64,000 bases of DNA, taken from contig NZ_CP130630.1 in assembly GCF_030551255.1 (NCBI RefSeq), forward strand, positions 12,089,001 through 12,153,000. The letters are read 5' to 3'. The translations under genes were made by a program, and so were the position numbers. Every line of letters begins with the position of its first letter. The stretch's first letter is position 1. Of this stretch, positions 1 through 9,283 are shown piece by piece. The notes below the pieces were generated by a model that saw only the letters and a program-made list of their open reading frames with translations, had not been told where the DNA came from and searched no databases. This stretch comes from Streptomyces sp. NL15-2K. GTDB taxonomy: Bacteria > Actinomycetota > Actinomycetes > Streptomycetales > Streptomycetaceae.

Positions 1-51
1 CCCGAAGTTCAACCGGTCGCCGCTGTCGGCACCACACCCCCGGCAAAGAGC

Positions 52-2265
52 ATGGATGACATGAAGAATCTTCCCGTACACATGGCTCGTTGGAGCGCCG
101 TCCATCCGTGGCGTGGCATCGTCGGCTGGTTCGTTTTCGTCGTCCTGTGCCTCGGTATCGGCATCTCCGTCGGCACCAATGCGGCGACCACCGAGGACTT
201 CCGCATCGGCGAGGCGGGACGCGGCGAGGCGATCGCCGCGGAGGGCGCGTTACAGCAGCGCCCCGTCGAACACGTCCTGATCACCGCGAAGCCGGGCGCC
301 GGAAAGCTCGACATCGCCGCGGCCGACTCGGCCGCCGCCGACGTCGCCGCCCGGATGCGCAAGCTGCCCGAGGTGCTCTCCGTCACCGACCCGGTGCGCG
401 GCGCGGACAACACGGCGGTGCGGGTCACCGTCACCATGAAGGGCCCGGAGCTGGAGGGCAAGGAGCACGTCGACCCGCTGATCGAGCAGACCGCGGCCGT
501 ACAGAAGGCCAACCCCGGGCTGCGCGTCGAGGAGACCGGATCGCCTTCCATCAGCAAGGGCGTCGACAAGCTGCGCGGCGACGACCTCGCGCGCACCGAG
601 ATGATCGCCCTGCCGGTCACCCTCATCACCCTGCTGCTGGTCTTCAGCTCCGTGGCGATGGCCCTCGTACCGCTGCTGCTCGCCCTGTCCTCGATCGCCG
701 CGGCCGTCGGCCTGACGATGGTGGCCTCGCACGTCTTCCCGGACAATGGCATCAGCACCAACATCATCCTGCTCATCGGCCTCGCGGTCGGCGTCGACTA
801 CACGCTCTTCTACCTCAAGCGCGAACGTGAGGAACGAGCCCGCGCCGGCGGCAAACTGAGCCCGCAGGCCGTCGTCGAACTCGCCGCCGCCACGTCCGGC
901 CGGGCCGTTGTCGTCTCCGGCCTCGCGGTCGCCGTCTCCAGCGCCACCCTCTACCTCGCCGACGACGTCATCTTCTCGTCCATCGCCACCGGCGCGGTCC
1001 TCGTCACCCTCGTCGCCGTCGTCAGCTCCCTGACCGTGCTGCCCGCCCTCCTCGCCAAACTGGGCATGCGCGCCGAGCGCCGTGCCGAGCGCAGGGCGGC
1101 CCGCGGGCTCGCGCCGAAGAAGCAGAAGACGCAACGGACCGGCCCCGGCCGCCTGACCGCCGCGGTGCTGCGCCCCGTCGCCAAACACCCCGTCGCCGCG
1201 CTCACCGTCACCGTTGTCGGGCTGCTCGCCCTCGCCGCTCCGGTCCTCGGCCTCAAGCTCACCGACATGGGCCGCGAGACACACTCCCGCTCCATCGAAG
1301 CCATGCAGGTCTACGACCGGCTGAACGCGGCCTACCCGGAACTGAAGTCCATGCACCAGGTCGTCGTCCGCGCCGACGCCGACCGTTCGCCCGAGGTGAC
1401 CGCCGCCCTGCGCGAACTCGCCGCCGACGTCAAGGATGACCCGCGCCTGAGCGGCACTTCCCAGCTGACCACGTCGCCCGACAAGCGGATCAGCATGCTC
1501 CAGCTACAGGTCCCGCACTACGTCAGCAGCGACAAGGCCCAGTCGTCGCTCAAGGACATCCGCGACACGTACCTCCCGGAGACCGTCGGCCAGGTGAAGG
1601 ATGCCGAGTTCGCGGTGACCGGTGACGTCGCCCGCTACACCGACTACCCGGCCCACCAGGAACAGAAGCTGCCCCTCATCATCGGGGCACTGCTCCTGGT
1701 CACCTTCGCCATGACCGTCTGGGCGTTCCGCTCCGTGGTCCTCGGCGTGGTCGGCATCCTGCTCAACCTCCTCTCCGCCGCCGCCTCGCTCGGTATCCTC
1801 GTCATGGTCTTCCAGCACACCTGGGCGGAAGGCCTGGTCGACTTCACCTCCACCGGTTCGATCGGCACCCGCGTCCCGCTGTTCCTCTTCGTGATCCTGT
1901 TCGGCCTGTCGATGGACTACCAGGTCTTCGTGATCAGCCGGATCCGGGAGGCAGCCCTGCGCGGAGTCCCGACCCGCAAGGCCGTGATCGAGGGCGTCGG
2001 CAGCTCGGCCGGCGTGGTGACCAGCGCCGCCGTGATCATGGTCACGGTCTTCGCCAGCTTCGCGGCCCTGCACATAATCGAGATGAAGCAGATCGGCTTC
2101 AGCCTCGCGGTCGCCGTCCTCCTGGACGCCTTCGTCATCCGCATGCTGGTCCTGCCGTCCATGATGCTCCTGCTCGGCGAGGCCAACTGGTGGCCCTCGC
2201 GCGGAGTGCGCCGTGCCCGCCGCAGCACCGAACAGGCCCCCCGCCCCCTGGAATCGGTAAGCTGA
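52..2265 (+). CDS. MMPL-family membrane exporter
   Basis: This 737-residue protein is an MMPL/RND-type transporter, expected to export lipids or small-molecule drugs across the membrane using the proton gradient. The layout is typical: one N-terminal helix, an extracytoplasmic domain, a block of helices from about residue 180 (TEMIALPVTLITLLLVF), a second helix near 380, a second soluble domain, and a final helix block from about 540. The motif GLAVGVDYTLFYLKR, repeated as LFGLSMDYQVFVISR in the second half, is the family signature. The start may be this ATG or the in-frame ATG nine bases on. It precedes a sensor kinase and regulator by 50 bases on the same strand, so the three probably form a self-regulated export operon. 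The substrate cannot be read from sequence. Confidence 0.93.
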   Translation: MDDMKNLPVHMARWSAVHPWRGIVGWFVFVVLCLGIGISVGTNAATTEDFRIGEAGRGEAIAAEGALQQRPVEHVLITAKPGAGKLDIAAADSAAADVAARMRKLPEVLSVTDPVRGADNTAVRVTVTMKGPELEGKEHVDPLIEQTAAVQKANPGLRVEETGSPSISKGVDKLRGDDLARTEMIALPVTLITLLLVFSSVAMALVPLLLALSSIAAAVGLTMVASHVFPDNGISTNIILLIGLAVGVDYTLFYLKREREERARAGGKLSPQAVVELAAATSGRAVVVSGLAVAVSSATLYLADDVIFSSIATGAVLVTLVAVVSSLTVLPALLAKLGMRAERRAERRAARGLAPKKQKTQRTGPGRLTAAVLRPVAKHPVAALTVTVVGLLALAAPVLGLKLTDMGRETHSRSIEAMQVYDRLNAAYPELKSMHQVVVRADADRSPEVTAALRELAADVKDDPRLSGTSQLTTSPDKRISMLQLQVPHYVSSDKAQSSLKDIRDTYLPETVGQVKDAEFAVTGDVARYTDYPAHQEQKLPLIIGALLLVTFAMTVWAFRSVVLGVVGILLNLLSAAASLGILVMVFQHTWAEGLVDFTSTGSIGTRVPLFLFVILFGLSMDYQVFVISRIREAALRGVPTRKAVIEGVGSSAGVVTSAAVIMVTVFASFAALHIIEMKQIGFSLAVAVLLDAFVIRMLVLPSMMLLLGEANWWPSRGVRRARRSTEQAPRPLESVS

Positions 2266-2315
2266 TCGACTCGACCGCCGGCCCCTCAACTCCCTTACGA
2301 ACGAGGTGAATCAGC

Positions 2316-3503
2316 GTGACGCAGTGGGAGCAGCAGCCGGGTGACCGGCTCACCCCGGACCGTATCCGCCGCTGGAACTCGGCAGGCTGGATCCTGTTCG
2401 GCCTGCTGCCCCCGGCGGTCGCCGTGCTCGACGCGTCGCCGGCCCGGAAGTACTGGATGCTCGGCCTGCTCACTCTGATCGCGCTGTGCCACACCGTCGT
2501 TCTCACCCGGCCGGACAACCCCGTCCTGCGTCCCCGTACCTACCTCGCCGTCCTCGCCCTCGTCCTGGGCGCGACGTCCTACCTGCTGGACGGCGGGGCC
2601 GCCTTCTACGTGGTGTCCCTGCCGCAGTTCTGGCTCTTCACCCGCGCCCCGCGGGACGCGATCACGCTCAGCGGTGCCGCCGCGGCCCTCACCGTGCTCG
2701 GCGGCACGCTCGGCCAGGGCTGGAGCCCCCAATTCCTCACCGGGAACGCGGTGTTCACCGTCGTCGCCTACGCCGCAGGGGTGGGTCTGGGGCTGTGGGT
2801 GCACCGCTTCGTCGGCGAGAGCAACGAGCGACAGGAGCAACTGACCACCGAACTGGCCATCACTCAGGAGGAGTTGGCGACCGTGTATCAGCAGCAGGGC
2901 GCGGCCGAGGAACGCGAACGGCTCGCCCGGGAGATCCACGACACCCTCGCCCAGGGCTTCGCCTCCATCGTGGTGCTCGCGGAGGCCGCCCGCGCCGCCA
3001 CCGTCACCGACCCCGTGCGCTGCGCCGAGCAGCTCACCTCCATCGAGCAGACCGCGCGCGAGAACCTGGCCGAGGCCCGGGTGCTCGTCGGCTCCGCCCC
3101 TGAGAGCGGCGTCGCGGCCGGCTCGCTGGCCACCACCCTGCGCAGAACCCTGGACCGCTTCGTCCAGGACACCGGCCTCACCGTCGCCGCAGAACTGCCC
3201 GACATGGACCTGGACCAGCGCACCCGCGTCGCCCTGCTGCGCTGCGCGCAGGAGTCCCTTGCCAACGTGCGCAAACACTCGGGCGCCTCCACCGTCGGCG
3301 TCGTCCTCACCGAACTCGCGGGCGGTGTCGAGCTGGAGATCACCGACGACGGCTGCGGCTTCGTCGTCGAGGAGTCCCAAGGTTTCGGCCTCGACGGCAT
3401 GCGCCGACGGCTGGCCGAGCTCGACGGTGAACTCACCGTCACCAGCTCCCTCGGGGACGGCACCCGTGTCCTCGCCGGCCTTCCCACGCACAGTCAGGAC
3501 TGA
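2316..3503 (+). CDS. sensor histidine kinase, NarL/LiaS type
   Basis: A 395-residue two-component sensor kinase. Residues 1-165 hold about five or six hydrophobic segments with no large extracellular loop, which suggests sensing within or at the membrane. A short coiled coil (about 165-200) leads to the HisKA_3 dimerisation box REIHDTLAQG, with His208 as the predicted phosphate acceptor. The ATPase domain has the N-box-like ESLANVRKHSGAS, the G1 motif ITDDGCGF and GFGLDGMRRR. It starts at GTG after ACGAGGTGAA and ends three bases before the regulator gene. Partner: the downstream NarL-type regulator. Likely target: the MMPL gene just upstream (inference from position). Confidence 0.93.
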   Translation: MTQWEQQPGDRLTPDRIRRWNSAGWILFGLLPPAVAVLDASPARKYWMLGLLTLIALCHTVVLTRPDNPVLRPRTYLAVLALVLGATSYLLDGGAAFYVVSLPQFWLFTRAPRDAITLSGAAAALTVLGGTLGQGWSPQFLTGNAVFTVVAYAAGVGLGLWVHRFVGESNERQEQLTTELAITQEELATVYQQQGAAEERERLAREIHDTLAQGFASIVVLAEAARAATVTDPVRCAEQLTSIEQTARENLAEARVLVGSAPESGVAAGSLATTLRRTLDRFVQDTGLTVAAELPDMDLDQRTRVALLRCAQESLANVRKHSGASTVGVVLTELAGGVELEITDDGCGFVVEESQGFGLDGMRRRLAELDGELTVTSSLGDGTRVLAGLPTHSQD

Positions 3504-3505
3504 CC

Positions 3506-4153
3506 ATGACCGACACCGCGTACGACCGGATCCGCGTGGTCGTGGTGGACGACCACGCCGTGATGCGCGCCGGAGTCATCGCCCTGCTGGCCAACGAGCC
3601 CACGATAGAGATCGTCGGCGAGGCGAGCGACGGCCGCGAGGGCGTCGACCTCGTCGAGCGGCTCGCCCCCGATGTGGCCCTCCTCGACCTGCGCATGCCG
3701 GTGCTCGATGGCGTGGCCGCCACCACCGAGATCGTCGCCCTGCCGGTGGCCACCCGGGTGCTGATCCTCACCACGTACGACACGGACGTCGAGATCGAAC
3801 GAGCCGTGGAGGCCGGCGCCGTCGGCTACCTCCTCAAGGACACGACCCGCGAGCAGCTCGCCGACGCCATCCGCTCGGCGGCGCGCGGTGAGACGGTCCT
3901 CGCGCCCAAGGTCGCGGAGCGCCTCGTGGCTCGGATGCGCCGCCCCGAGCCGGTCGTGCTCACCGCCCGCGAGCGGGACGTGCTGAGAGCGGTCGCCGAC
4001 GGCCTGTCCAACGCCGAGATCGGCCGTCGCCTGGTCATCGGCGAGGCCACGGTGAAGACGCATCTTCTGCGGGTCTTCGCGAAACTCGACGTCAGCGACC
4101 GCACCCGCGCCGTCGTCGTCGCCCTGGAACGGGGACTCCTTGCGCGCTCCTGA
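3506..4153 (+). CDS. NarL/FixJ-family response regulator
   Basis: A 215-residue response regulator. The receiver domain (about 1-125) has the acidic pair VVDDHA, the phosphoacceptor Asp61 in LLDLRMP, and the conserved Lys in YLLKD. The C-terminal LuxR-type helix-turn-helix begins near residue 150 with LTARERDVLRAVADGLSNAEI and includes GEATVKTHL. It is separated from the kinase gene by two bases, so the pair is co-translated. It probably activates or represses the MMPL operon in response to its kinase. All key residues are present. Confidence 0.93.
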   Translation: MTDTAYDRIRVVVVDDHAVMRAGVIALLANEPTIEIVGEASDGREGVDLVERLAPDVALLDLRMPVLDGVAATTEIVALPVATRVLILTTYDTDVEIERAVEAGAVGYLLKDTTREQLADAIRSAARGETVLAPKVAERLVARMRRPEPVVLTARERDVLRAVADGLSNAEIGRRLVIGEATVKTHLLRVFAKLDVSDRTRAVVVALERGLLARS

Positions 4154-4371
4154 GGCCCGGGCGCCCTAGCCAGAACGCACGGAGCTCCTGGAATTGGCCG
4201 TCCCTGTGGTTGCGCTCCGACGTGCGCAGGGGCGGCCGTTCGTTCCCGCCTCTCGCGCCCAACGTCCCTCGCCTGGCTACGAGCGCGTTCGCGCCTAACG
4301 CCACGACAAGCGCACCTCACCACGGCCCGTGACTCGACGCCCTTACCAGTCACGTCCGCTCCTGCGCGACC

Positions 4372-4612
4372 ATGCTCACCGAACGCCGGGGCGAGCGCCT
4401 GCCCGACCGGCTCGACGCCGTCCGGCAGGACGACCTGCCCAGCCTCCACACCCTTGCCGCAGGCATCGACCGCGACGCCGTCATCGCCGGCCTGACTCTG
4501 CCCTGGAGCTCGGGCGTCGTGGAAGGGCACGTCAACCGGATCAAGATGCTCAAGCGCCAGATGTTTGGCCGCGCAGTTCACACTCCTGCGGAAGGGCGTC
4601 CTCATGTCCTGA
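4372..4612 (+). pseudogene. ISL3-family transposase, C-terminal remnant
   Basis: Only the last part of an ISL3-type transposase is left. The frame reads LTERRGERLPDRLDAVRQDD, then LPWSSGVVEGHVNRIKMLKR and QMFGRA, which is the conserved end of the DDE domain with its Glu. Immediately after QMFGRA the frame is lost. The expected continuation FTLLRKGVLMS is readable in another frame and stops at 4610-4612. The catalytic aspartates upstream and both inverted repeats are absent, so the element cannot move. It marks an old insertion between the two-component system and the next gene. Confidence 0.75.
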
Positions 4613-4634
4613 TCACCGACGACGGGAGGACTCG

Positions 4635-5201
4635 ATGGCGGCAGCGTCGGCGGATGTGGGAGCCTTCTCCTCCCCGATGATGAGCGAGAAGACTTCGATG
4701 ACGCGCGACGACGCCCTCGATCGGCTCAGACACATCGCGCGTGAGAGGGCGTTCGGCAGGCACGTCGGATCTGACCGGCTCATTCAGGCAGGGCTGGACG
4801 CGCTGATTGCCGGGGTTGAGAGCCCGTCCCTCGCCATGCTGGCTGGCCTGCTCCGGAGCGAAGAGCCGGAAGCGCCAGCGCTCTTCGACCAGGTGCTGGA
4901 GGAGCTGGGTCTGCTCTTCCACCCGCCCGCGGACCCCCGGGCCGCAAAGTGGGCAATGGCCTACTGGATCGCCGGTCGGATCGCCGACGCGTCCCTGGAT
5001 CCCGCCGCCGGCACTCACCTCATCTGGGCAGACATCGCCTATGACCTCGGCTACCCCGAAGAGCTGGAACCCCTTGTGCACTGCGCGCAGAACCTGGACG
5101 GCTGGGAGAAGAGCTGGGGCGTCTCCTACGAGGAACTCAGCAGAGAAGCGGTCGAGGCGGCGAAGCAGTTCCTGAACAAGCGGCCGACAGCAGAGGACTG
5201 A
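4635..5201 (+). CDS. hypothetical soluble protein
   Basis: A 188-residue protein with no recognised catalytic motif. The start at 4635 is chosen because GGGAGGA lies four bases upstream; in-frame ATGs at 4677 and 4680 lack such a site. The sequence is mainly alpha-helical and acidic: a first helical half (DDALDRLRHIARERAFGRHV), a central segment rich in Pro-Ala (LLFHPPADPRAAKWAMAYW) and a tail ending FLNKRPTAED. There is no signal peptide or membrane helix. Codon use is typical of the genome, so it is a real gene. It follows a transposase remnant and is convergent with the hydrolase at 5501, with a hairpin terminator between. Function unknown. Confidence 0.7.
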   Translation: MAAASADVGAFSSPMMSEKTSMTRDDALDRLRHIARERAFGRHVGSDRLIQAGLDALIAGVESPSLAMLAGLLRSEEPEAPALFDQVLEELGLLFHPPADPRAAKWAMAYWIAGRIADASLDPAAGTHLIWADIAYDLGYPEELEPLVHCAQNLDGWEKSWGVSYEELSREAVEAAKQFLNKRPTAED

Positions 5202-5374
5202 CAGCTCGTCTTCGCCACCGCGATTGGGTCAGCTCCTGTCTGAACCCCTTACTCAGCGTGGCCGCGTCACAGAAGTTGAGCCAGACCTCGGGAAACCGAC
5301 AGCACCTGGACACCACCAGATTGGGCAGCGCCCGAAGCACTGCAGAAATCGAACAGTTCATGGCTCCGGGCAGC

Positions 5375-5405
5375 GCGGGCCCCTGCCCGGTTGGCAGGGG
5401 CCCGC
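5375..5405. terminator. bidirectional hairpin terminator
   Basis: A perfect 13-bp stem (GCGGGCCCCTGCC and its complement) with a 5-base loop CGGTT lies between two convergent genes (4635-5201 + and 5501-6244 -). There is no clear T-tract, as is usual in Streptomyces. The rest of 5202-5500 shows no supported gene. Confidence 0.75.
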
Positions 5406-5500
5406 AACGTAACCCGCAAAGGAACGCCGGGACCTGCCCTCGACGAGCAGCATCCTGGCCAACACGGCTTACCGACTGCTGGTGGCCTGACGGCCCGGCC

Positions 5501-6244
5501 TCACTTCAGGTGCCGGGCGAAGAACCGGGCCCCGGCGTCGAGTTCGAACTGCGGGACGCCGGTGTGCCCGCCGAGATTGGCGTGCAGGGTCTTCTCCTTG
5601 GAGCCGAAGGCGTCGAACAGGTCCAGAGCCGCCTGCCGGTCGTTCCCTTCGTCGTCCCACTGCAGCAGGACATGCAGCGGAATGGTGACCTGGCGGGCCT
5701 CCTCGAACATGACGGCCGGCACGAGACTCCCCGCGAAGAAACCGGCGGCCACGATGCGCGACTCGACCACCGCAAGGCGGACGCCGATGGAGATCACTCC
5801 CCCCTCGTACCCGACCGGGCCGCCGATCTCGGGCAGCGACAGGAGGGCGTCCAGGGAGCCCTGCCATTCCGGGACCGCCTTTTCGACCAGCGGGAGAATG
5901 AGGGCGTCGACGATCTCGTCGCCGACCGGCTCGCCGGCCTCCATCACCCGCCGCAGGTCGGCGCGGGCCTGCTCGGCGGCGGCCCAACGGGGTCGTTCAC
6001 CGCTCCCGGGGAGCTCAATGGTGGCCGCGGCGAATCCGTACTCCGCCGCGTAATACCGGGCCCGCCCCGCCAGTCGGGGGTACATCTTGCGCAGTCCGAG
6101 CGGGGGGTGGCCGATCAGGATCAGCGGCGCCGGTGCGGACGCGGACGCGGACGCGGGCATCCACAGGATGCCGGGGATCTCGCCGAGGGTGAATCCGCGC
6201 TCGAGGACACCGTCGTCGAGACGCTGTTCAGTAGTGAAGTGCAT
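5501..6244 (-). CDS. alpha/beta hydrolase
   Basis: A 247-residue alpha/beta-hydrolase-fold protein without a signal peptide, so cytoplasmic. The oxyanion region is LILIGHPPLG near residue 45. The nucleophile is probably the Ser in GGVISIGVRL, a divergent form of the Gly-x-Ser-x-Gly elbow. A C-terminal His lies in NLGGHTGVP, and the acid is likely in LLQWDDEGND. This resembles dienelactone-hydrolase-like and acyl-ester hydrolases of actinobacteria, but the substrate is not evident. A run ASASASAPAP near residue 32 is encoded by a small repeat. It stands alone, convergent with the upstream hypothetical gene. Confidence 0.8.
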   Translation of the reverse strand: MHFTTEQRLDDGVLERGFTLGEIPGILWMPASASASAPAPLILIGHPPLGLRKMYPRLAGRARYYAAEYGFAAATIELPGSGERPRWAAAEQARADLRRVMEAGEPVGDEIVDALILPLVEKAVPEWQGSLDALLSLPEIGGPVGYEGGVISIGVRLAVVESRIVAAGFFAGSLVPAVMFEEARQVTIPLHVLLQWDDEGNDRQAALDLFDAFGSKEKTLHANLGGHTGVPQFELDAGARFFARHLK

Positions 6245-7180
6245 GGTCGTGCCTTTCGGGAGTGCCCATGAACGGCGCTCCCGGACGACCTATCGCCCGA
6301 CCGTGACCCCGGAGGGGAGCACCCATGTCGATATTGCGTTCACGGGTACCACCTCCTCGTTCTCCAGCACGGCTCCGGAAAACGTAGCAGTGGTCGCGGA
6401 TGTCCGCCAAACGGGTTCTTGCGTGCGCTCCGTGGCCAGGTGCAATAGCCCCGAACAGGTGACAGAGGCATTGGTGTCGACTCCCCGGCTGTGGTCGATG
6501 CCGTACGGGCTCTCTCGTGATGTTCGTCCTCGAGGAGCAGCTGGATTCAGCGCACCTGCTTCGCGGACTTCCACAGATACACGCGGACTTCCGCGGATAC
6601 AGGTGCGGGACCAACAGCCCGGCCGGGCCGCCGTGTGGCGCGACGGCACACGCGCCCCATGGTTGTTCATCGAGCTCGACGAGGACATGACCGGTGCCAG
6701 ACCTGGCCTCTGCACCCTGTGAGCAACTGCTTCAGTGCATGACCGATTAACTGTATTCACTTATTCGATCTGATCAGGGCCTGCCGTGCCAGAGGTCGGC
6801 CGTGATGGTGATCCGCAGCGGCTATGTCCGTCTCATCGTGACGATTTGTACGGCTATGTTATCTCGAGTGAACGCCAAAGTGCGACCTATCGGCGCATGA
6901 CGTATGGACGCCACACCCTCAATGTGTGCACACTATGGCCGATCCAATCTGATCCTCTGAGGGGTGGAACAACCCGCCCCGGGCCGCCAGAGAGATCCGC
7001 GCAGACGCCCACGAACTCCGTGACGCTGGATGTCGCCCACTGCCCCGGCCCGCCGGGCGTCGTACAGCCAGCCCCACGCACCGCCCACCGGCCGTGCCCC
7101 CTCTCCGTGTCCAGCCCACCGGCTGTTCGTTTCGCACGGTCGGACCGAGGTCGCACGGCCGGTGCACCCAGGAGGTCCCC
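6245..7180. other. long non-coding region, part of it low in GC
   Basis: About 0.94 kb without a convincing gene on either strand. It is the upstream region of the hydrolase on the left and of the broken ABC gene on the right. The stretch at about 6720-6960 is clearly poorer in GC than its surroundings (for example GATTAACTGTATTCACTTA near 6745). It contains a GTGTGCACAC palindrome at 6924-6933 that resembles the motif repeated in the catabolic island downstream. Short coding-like pieces near 6520-6720 break into several frames and were not called. Confidence 0.5.
6563..6602. repeat. 20-bp tandem repeat, two units
   Basis: GCGGACTTCC-ACAGATACAC is followed directly by GCGGACTTCC-GCGGATACAG, matching at 17 of 20 positions. 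It lies in the non-coding region and its role is unknown. It could be a paired protein-binding site. Confidence 0.6.
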
Positions 7181-7656
7181 ATGTCGCAGATCCCCGCAAC
7201 ACCTCATCAGTCCGGGCCGGCTTCGCTCCGCCCGTCCGACCAGCCCACAAAACAGCTGACTGTGGCCGTCTTCCCGGGGGCCGGCTCCGTGCACCTGTAC
7301 CACGCCCTCGACTTCAGATCGCACCCGACCTCATCACCAATGTGGCGATCACCCCGCGAGCCGCCGCCACCGCGTGGTACGCCCGCGCCTACCTCGAGGT
7401 CTGCCGCCTCAGCACCTCGGAACTCCTGACCTCCGGCGCGCCGGGCATCGAGGCGGCGCTGGTCCGGCACGGTTGGTCTCCGGCCAACGCGCGGGCCGCC
7501 GTCCCCGGTCTGCTGGGCCCCGCCGGTCTGTCGACACGGCCCGAGGTGACCCTGCCCGGCCTGGAGGCGGTGGCCGACCTGCGCCGCCGCTTCGATCCTG
7601 CCCGGCAGCCCACCTGCTCGCTCTCGTCTCTGATGGGGCCGGGCCAGGGGGCCTGA
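7181..7656 (+). pseudogene. ABC-transporter substrate-binding protein, internally deleted
   Basis: The start at 7181 follows a good AGGAGG site. The first 43 codons end QLTVAVFPGAGSVHLYHALD, which looks like the first strand of an SsuA/taurine-type binding protein. The reading then shifts frame and continues as APDLITNVAITPRAAATAW through RPEVTLPGLEAVADLRRRF to a stop at 7656, which looks like the C-terminal lobe. About two thirds of the expected length is missing, so this is a deletion derivative and not a single frameshift. No lipobox or partner permease and ATPase genes are nearby. It may once have imported an aromatic or sulfonate substrate for the island that follows. The family assignment is by eye. 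Confidence 0.45.
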
Positions 7657-7707
7657 CGACGGTCGCACAGCCATCACGGAAAACAGCCTCCGCCGTGCGA
7701 GCAGGCT

Positions 7708-7731
7708 GCATCCGCATCCGCATCCGCATGC
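7708..7731. repeat. short GCATCC tandem repeat
   Basis: Three consecutive GCATCC hexamers followed by GCATGC, in the leader between the broken binding-protein gene and the MFS gene. A similar hexameric GC-rich repeat occurs within the hydrolase gene near 6130. Likely replication slippage; no function is evident. Confidence 0.5.
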
Positions 7732-7833
7732 GCACTCGAGCGCCGACCGGGGCGCGGCCATGCCAACGCGCGTGCGCCGCATGCGAGGCCGAGAGATACC
7801 TCCCCGACACAGCACAATGCGAAAGGAACGGTC

Positions 7834-9219
7834 ATGCACGACGACAGTCGCAAGGGAATCGGTGGCAACGCCACCTGGCGGCCGGTGACCCTGCTGGTAC
7901 TTGCCATCTGCGGGATCACCGTCGTCGCCGACGGATACGACGTGGTCGTTTACGGCGCGGTGATTCCGTCCCTTCTCCATGAGCCGGGCTGGGGCCTGAC
8001 TCCGGCCGGTGCCGGTCTCATCGGTTCGGTTGCTCTGGTCGGAATGCTCATGGGAGCGACGACCGTCGGCACGCTCACCGACACACTGGGCCGGCGCAGG
8101 ATGTTGATCGGCTGCCTGATCTGGTTCTCGGTGATGACAGGCCTGTGCGCGATCGCACCCACTCCTGAAGTGTTCGGTGCGTTCCGGTTCCTGGCCGGCC
8201 TCGGGCTCGGCGGTGTGCTGCCGACCGCCACGGCGCTCGCCGGTGAGTACTCGCATCCGAAAACGCGCAATCTGGTGTTCGCGATCGTGTTCAGTGGCTT
8301 TCCTGTGGGCGGCATCCTCGCCGCTCTCTCCGGGATGCTCGTCATTCCCCGGTCCGGCTGGCAGCCGATGTTCCTGCTCGGTCTCGTCCCACTCCTGCTC
8401 GTCGTGCCACTGGCCGTCAGATACCTGCCCGAGTCGATCGTGTTCCTCCAAGCGAAGGGCCGGTACGCCGAGGCCAGGAAGACAGCCGACCGTTGGAACA
8501 TTCCACTCGATGACGCGCAGGAGGAAGCAGCGGCGTCAGCGGAGGCGCGGTCCGGACTCGACTCGGGCGGCATGTCGTCCGTGAAGGCTCTCTTTTCACA
8601 CAGCTACATCGCGGCGACTCTTTGCTTCCTGGCCATGACGTGTCTGTGCCTGTTCATGATCTACGGACTCAACACCTGGCTCCCGGAGATCATGCGTCGG
8701 GCGGGCTACTCCTCCGGCTCCGCCCTCGCCTTTCTCCTCGTGTTCAACATCGGGGCTGTCGTAGGCACGATCGTCATCTCCCTGGCAGCGGATCGACTCG
8801 GCTCAAAGCCGATCATCGTCACCACGTATCTCCTGGCCAGTGTGTCCGTGATCCTGCTCAGCCTGCGGCTGCCGACGGGGATGCTGTACCTGGCCGTCGC
8901 TCTGGGCGGCGTCGGGGCGATGGGGACGCAGACGTTCGTTCTCGCCTACGTCTCCAAGCACTATCCGGTGCGGATGGGTGCCACAGCCATGGGCTGGACG
9001 CTTGGGTTCGGCCGTATTGGTTCGATGCTCGCGCCGCCGGTGCTCGGGCTGATCATCGGGGCCGGGTGGGCGTTCCAGTGGAACTTCTACGCCCTCGCCA
9101 TACCCGGCGTCATGGGCGCCGTACTGATAGGGCTGGTCCCCCGCGCGCCGGGCACGGAATCCTCCGGTGGACACGGGCAGGCAGGCGGGACCGTGCGTTC
9201 CCTGGTCGAGCCGACCTGA
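7834..9219 (+). CDS. MFS transporter, aromatic acid:H+ symporter (AAHS) type
   Basis: A 461-residue major-facilitator protein with twelve hydrophobic segments. The AAHS signature is visible: the first helix carries DGYDVVVYGAVIPSLL with the Asp needed for substrate coupling, the loop 2-3 motif is GTLTDTLGRRRMLIG, and the motif between helices 8 and 9 is SLAADRLGSKP. It is predicted to import a benzoate- or hydroxybenzoate-like acid with protons. The start follows GAAAGGAAC. It lies upstream of the FadR-type regulator and the ring-cleavage genes, which fits an uptake role for that pathway. The exact substrate is inferred only from family and context. Confidence 0.9.
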   Translation: MHDDSRKGIGGNATWRPVTLLVLAICGITVVADGYDVVVYGAVIPSLLHEPGWGLTPAGAGLIGSVALVGMLMGATTVGTLTDTLGRRRMLIGCLIWFSVMTGLCAIAPTPEVFGAFRFLAGLGLGGVLPTATALAGEYSHPKTRNLVFAIVFSGFPVGGILAALSGMLVIPRSGWQPMFLLGLVPLLLVVPLAVRYLPESIVFLQAKGRYAEARKTADRWNIPLDDAQEEAAASAEARSGLDSGGMSSVKALFSHSYIAATLCFLAMTCLCLFMIYGLNTWLPEIMRRAGYSSGSALAFLLVFNIGAVVGTIVISLAADRLGSKPIIVTTYLLASVSVILLSLRLPTGMLYLAVALGGVGAMGTQTFVLAYVSKHYPVRMGATAMGWTLGFGRIGSMLAPPVLGLIIGAGWAFQWNFYALAIPGVMGAVLIGLVPRAPGTESSGGHGQAGGTVRSLVEPT

Positions 9220-9254
9220 TCCGGTATCCGGTGGCAGGGCCTGACCCGCCGGCT

Positions 9255-9283
9255 CCGGGGCACGCACGCGGTGCGTGCCCCGG
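9255..9283 (+). terminator. hairpin terminator after the MFS gene
   Basis: A perfect 13-bp stem (CCGGGGCACGCAC and its complement) with a GCG loop, 35 bases after the MFS stop codon. It should separate the transporter transcript from the regulator gene. Confidence 0.7.

Noticed and set aside
250..1356. Long antisense frames opposite the MMPL gene
   Set aside because: Typical shadows of a high-GC gene, with no recognisable domains and no initiation sites.
6519..6722. Short coding-like pieces near 6.6 kb, such as AVWRDGTRAPWLFIELDED
   Set aside because: They fall in different frames, have no start site and match no family I recognise. They may be a relic but cannot be supported.
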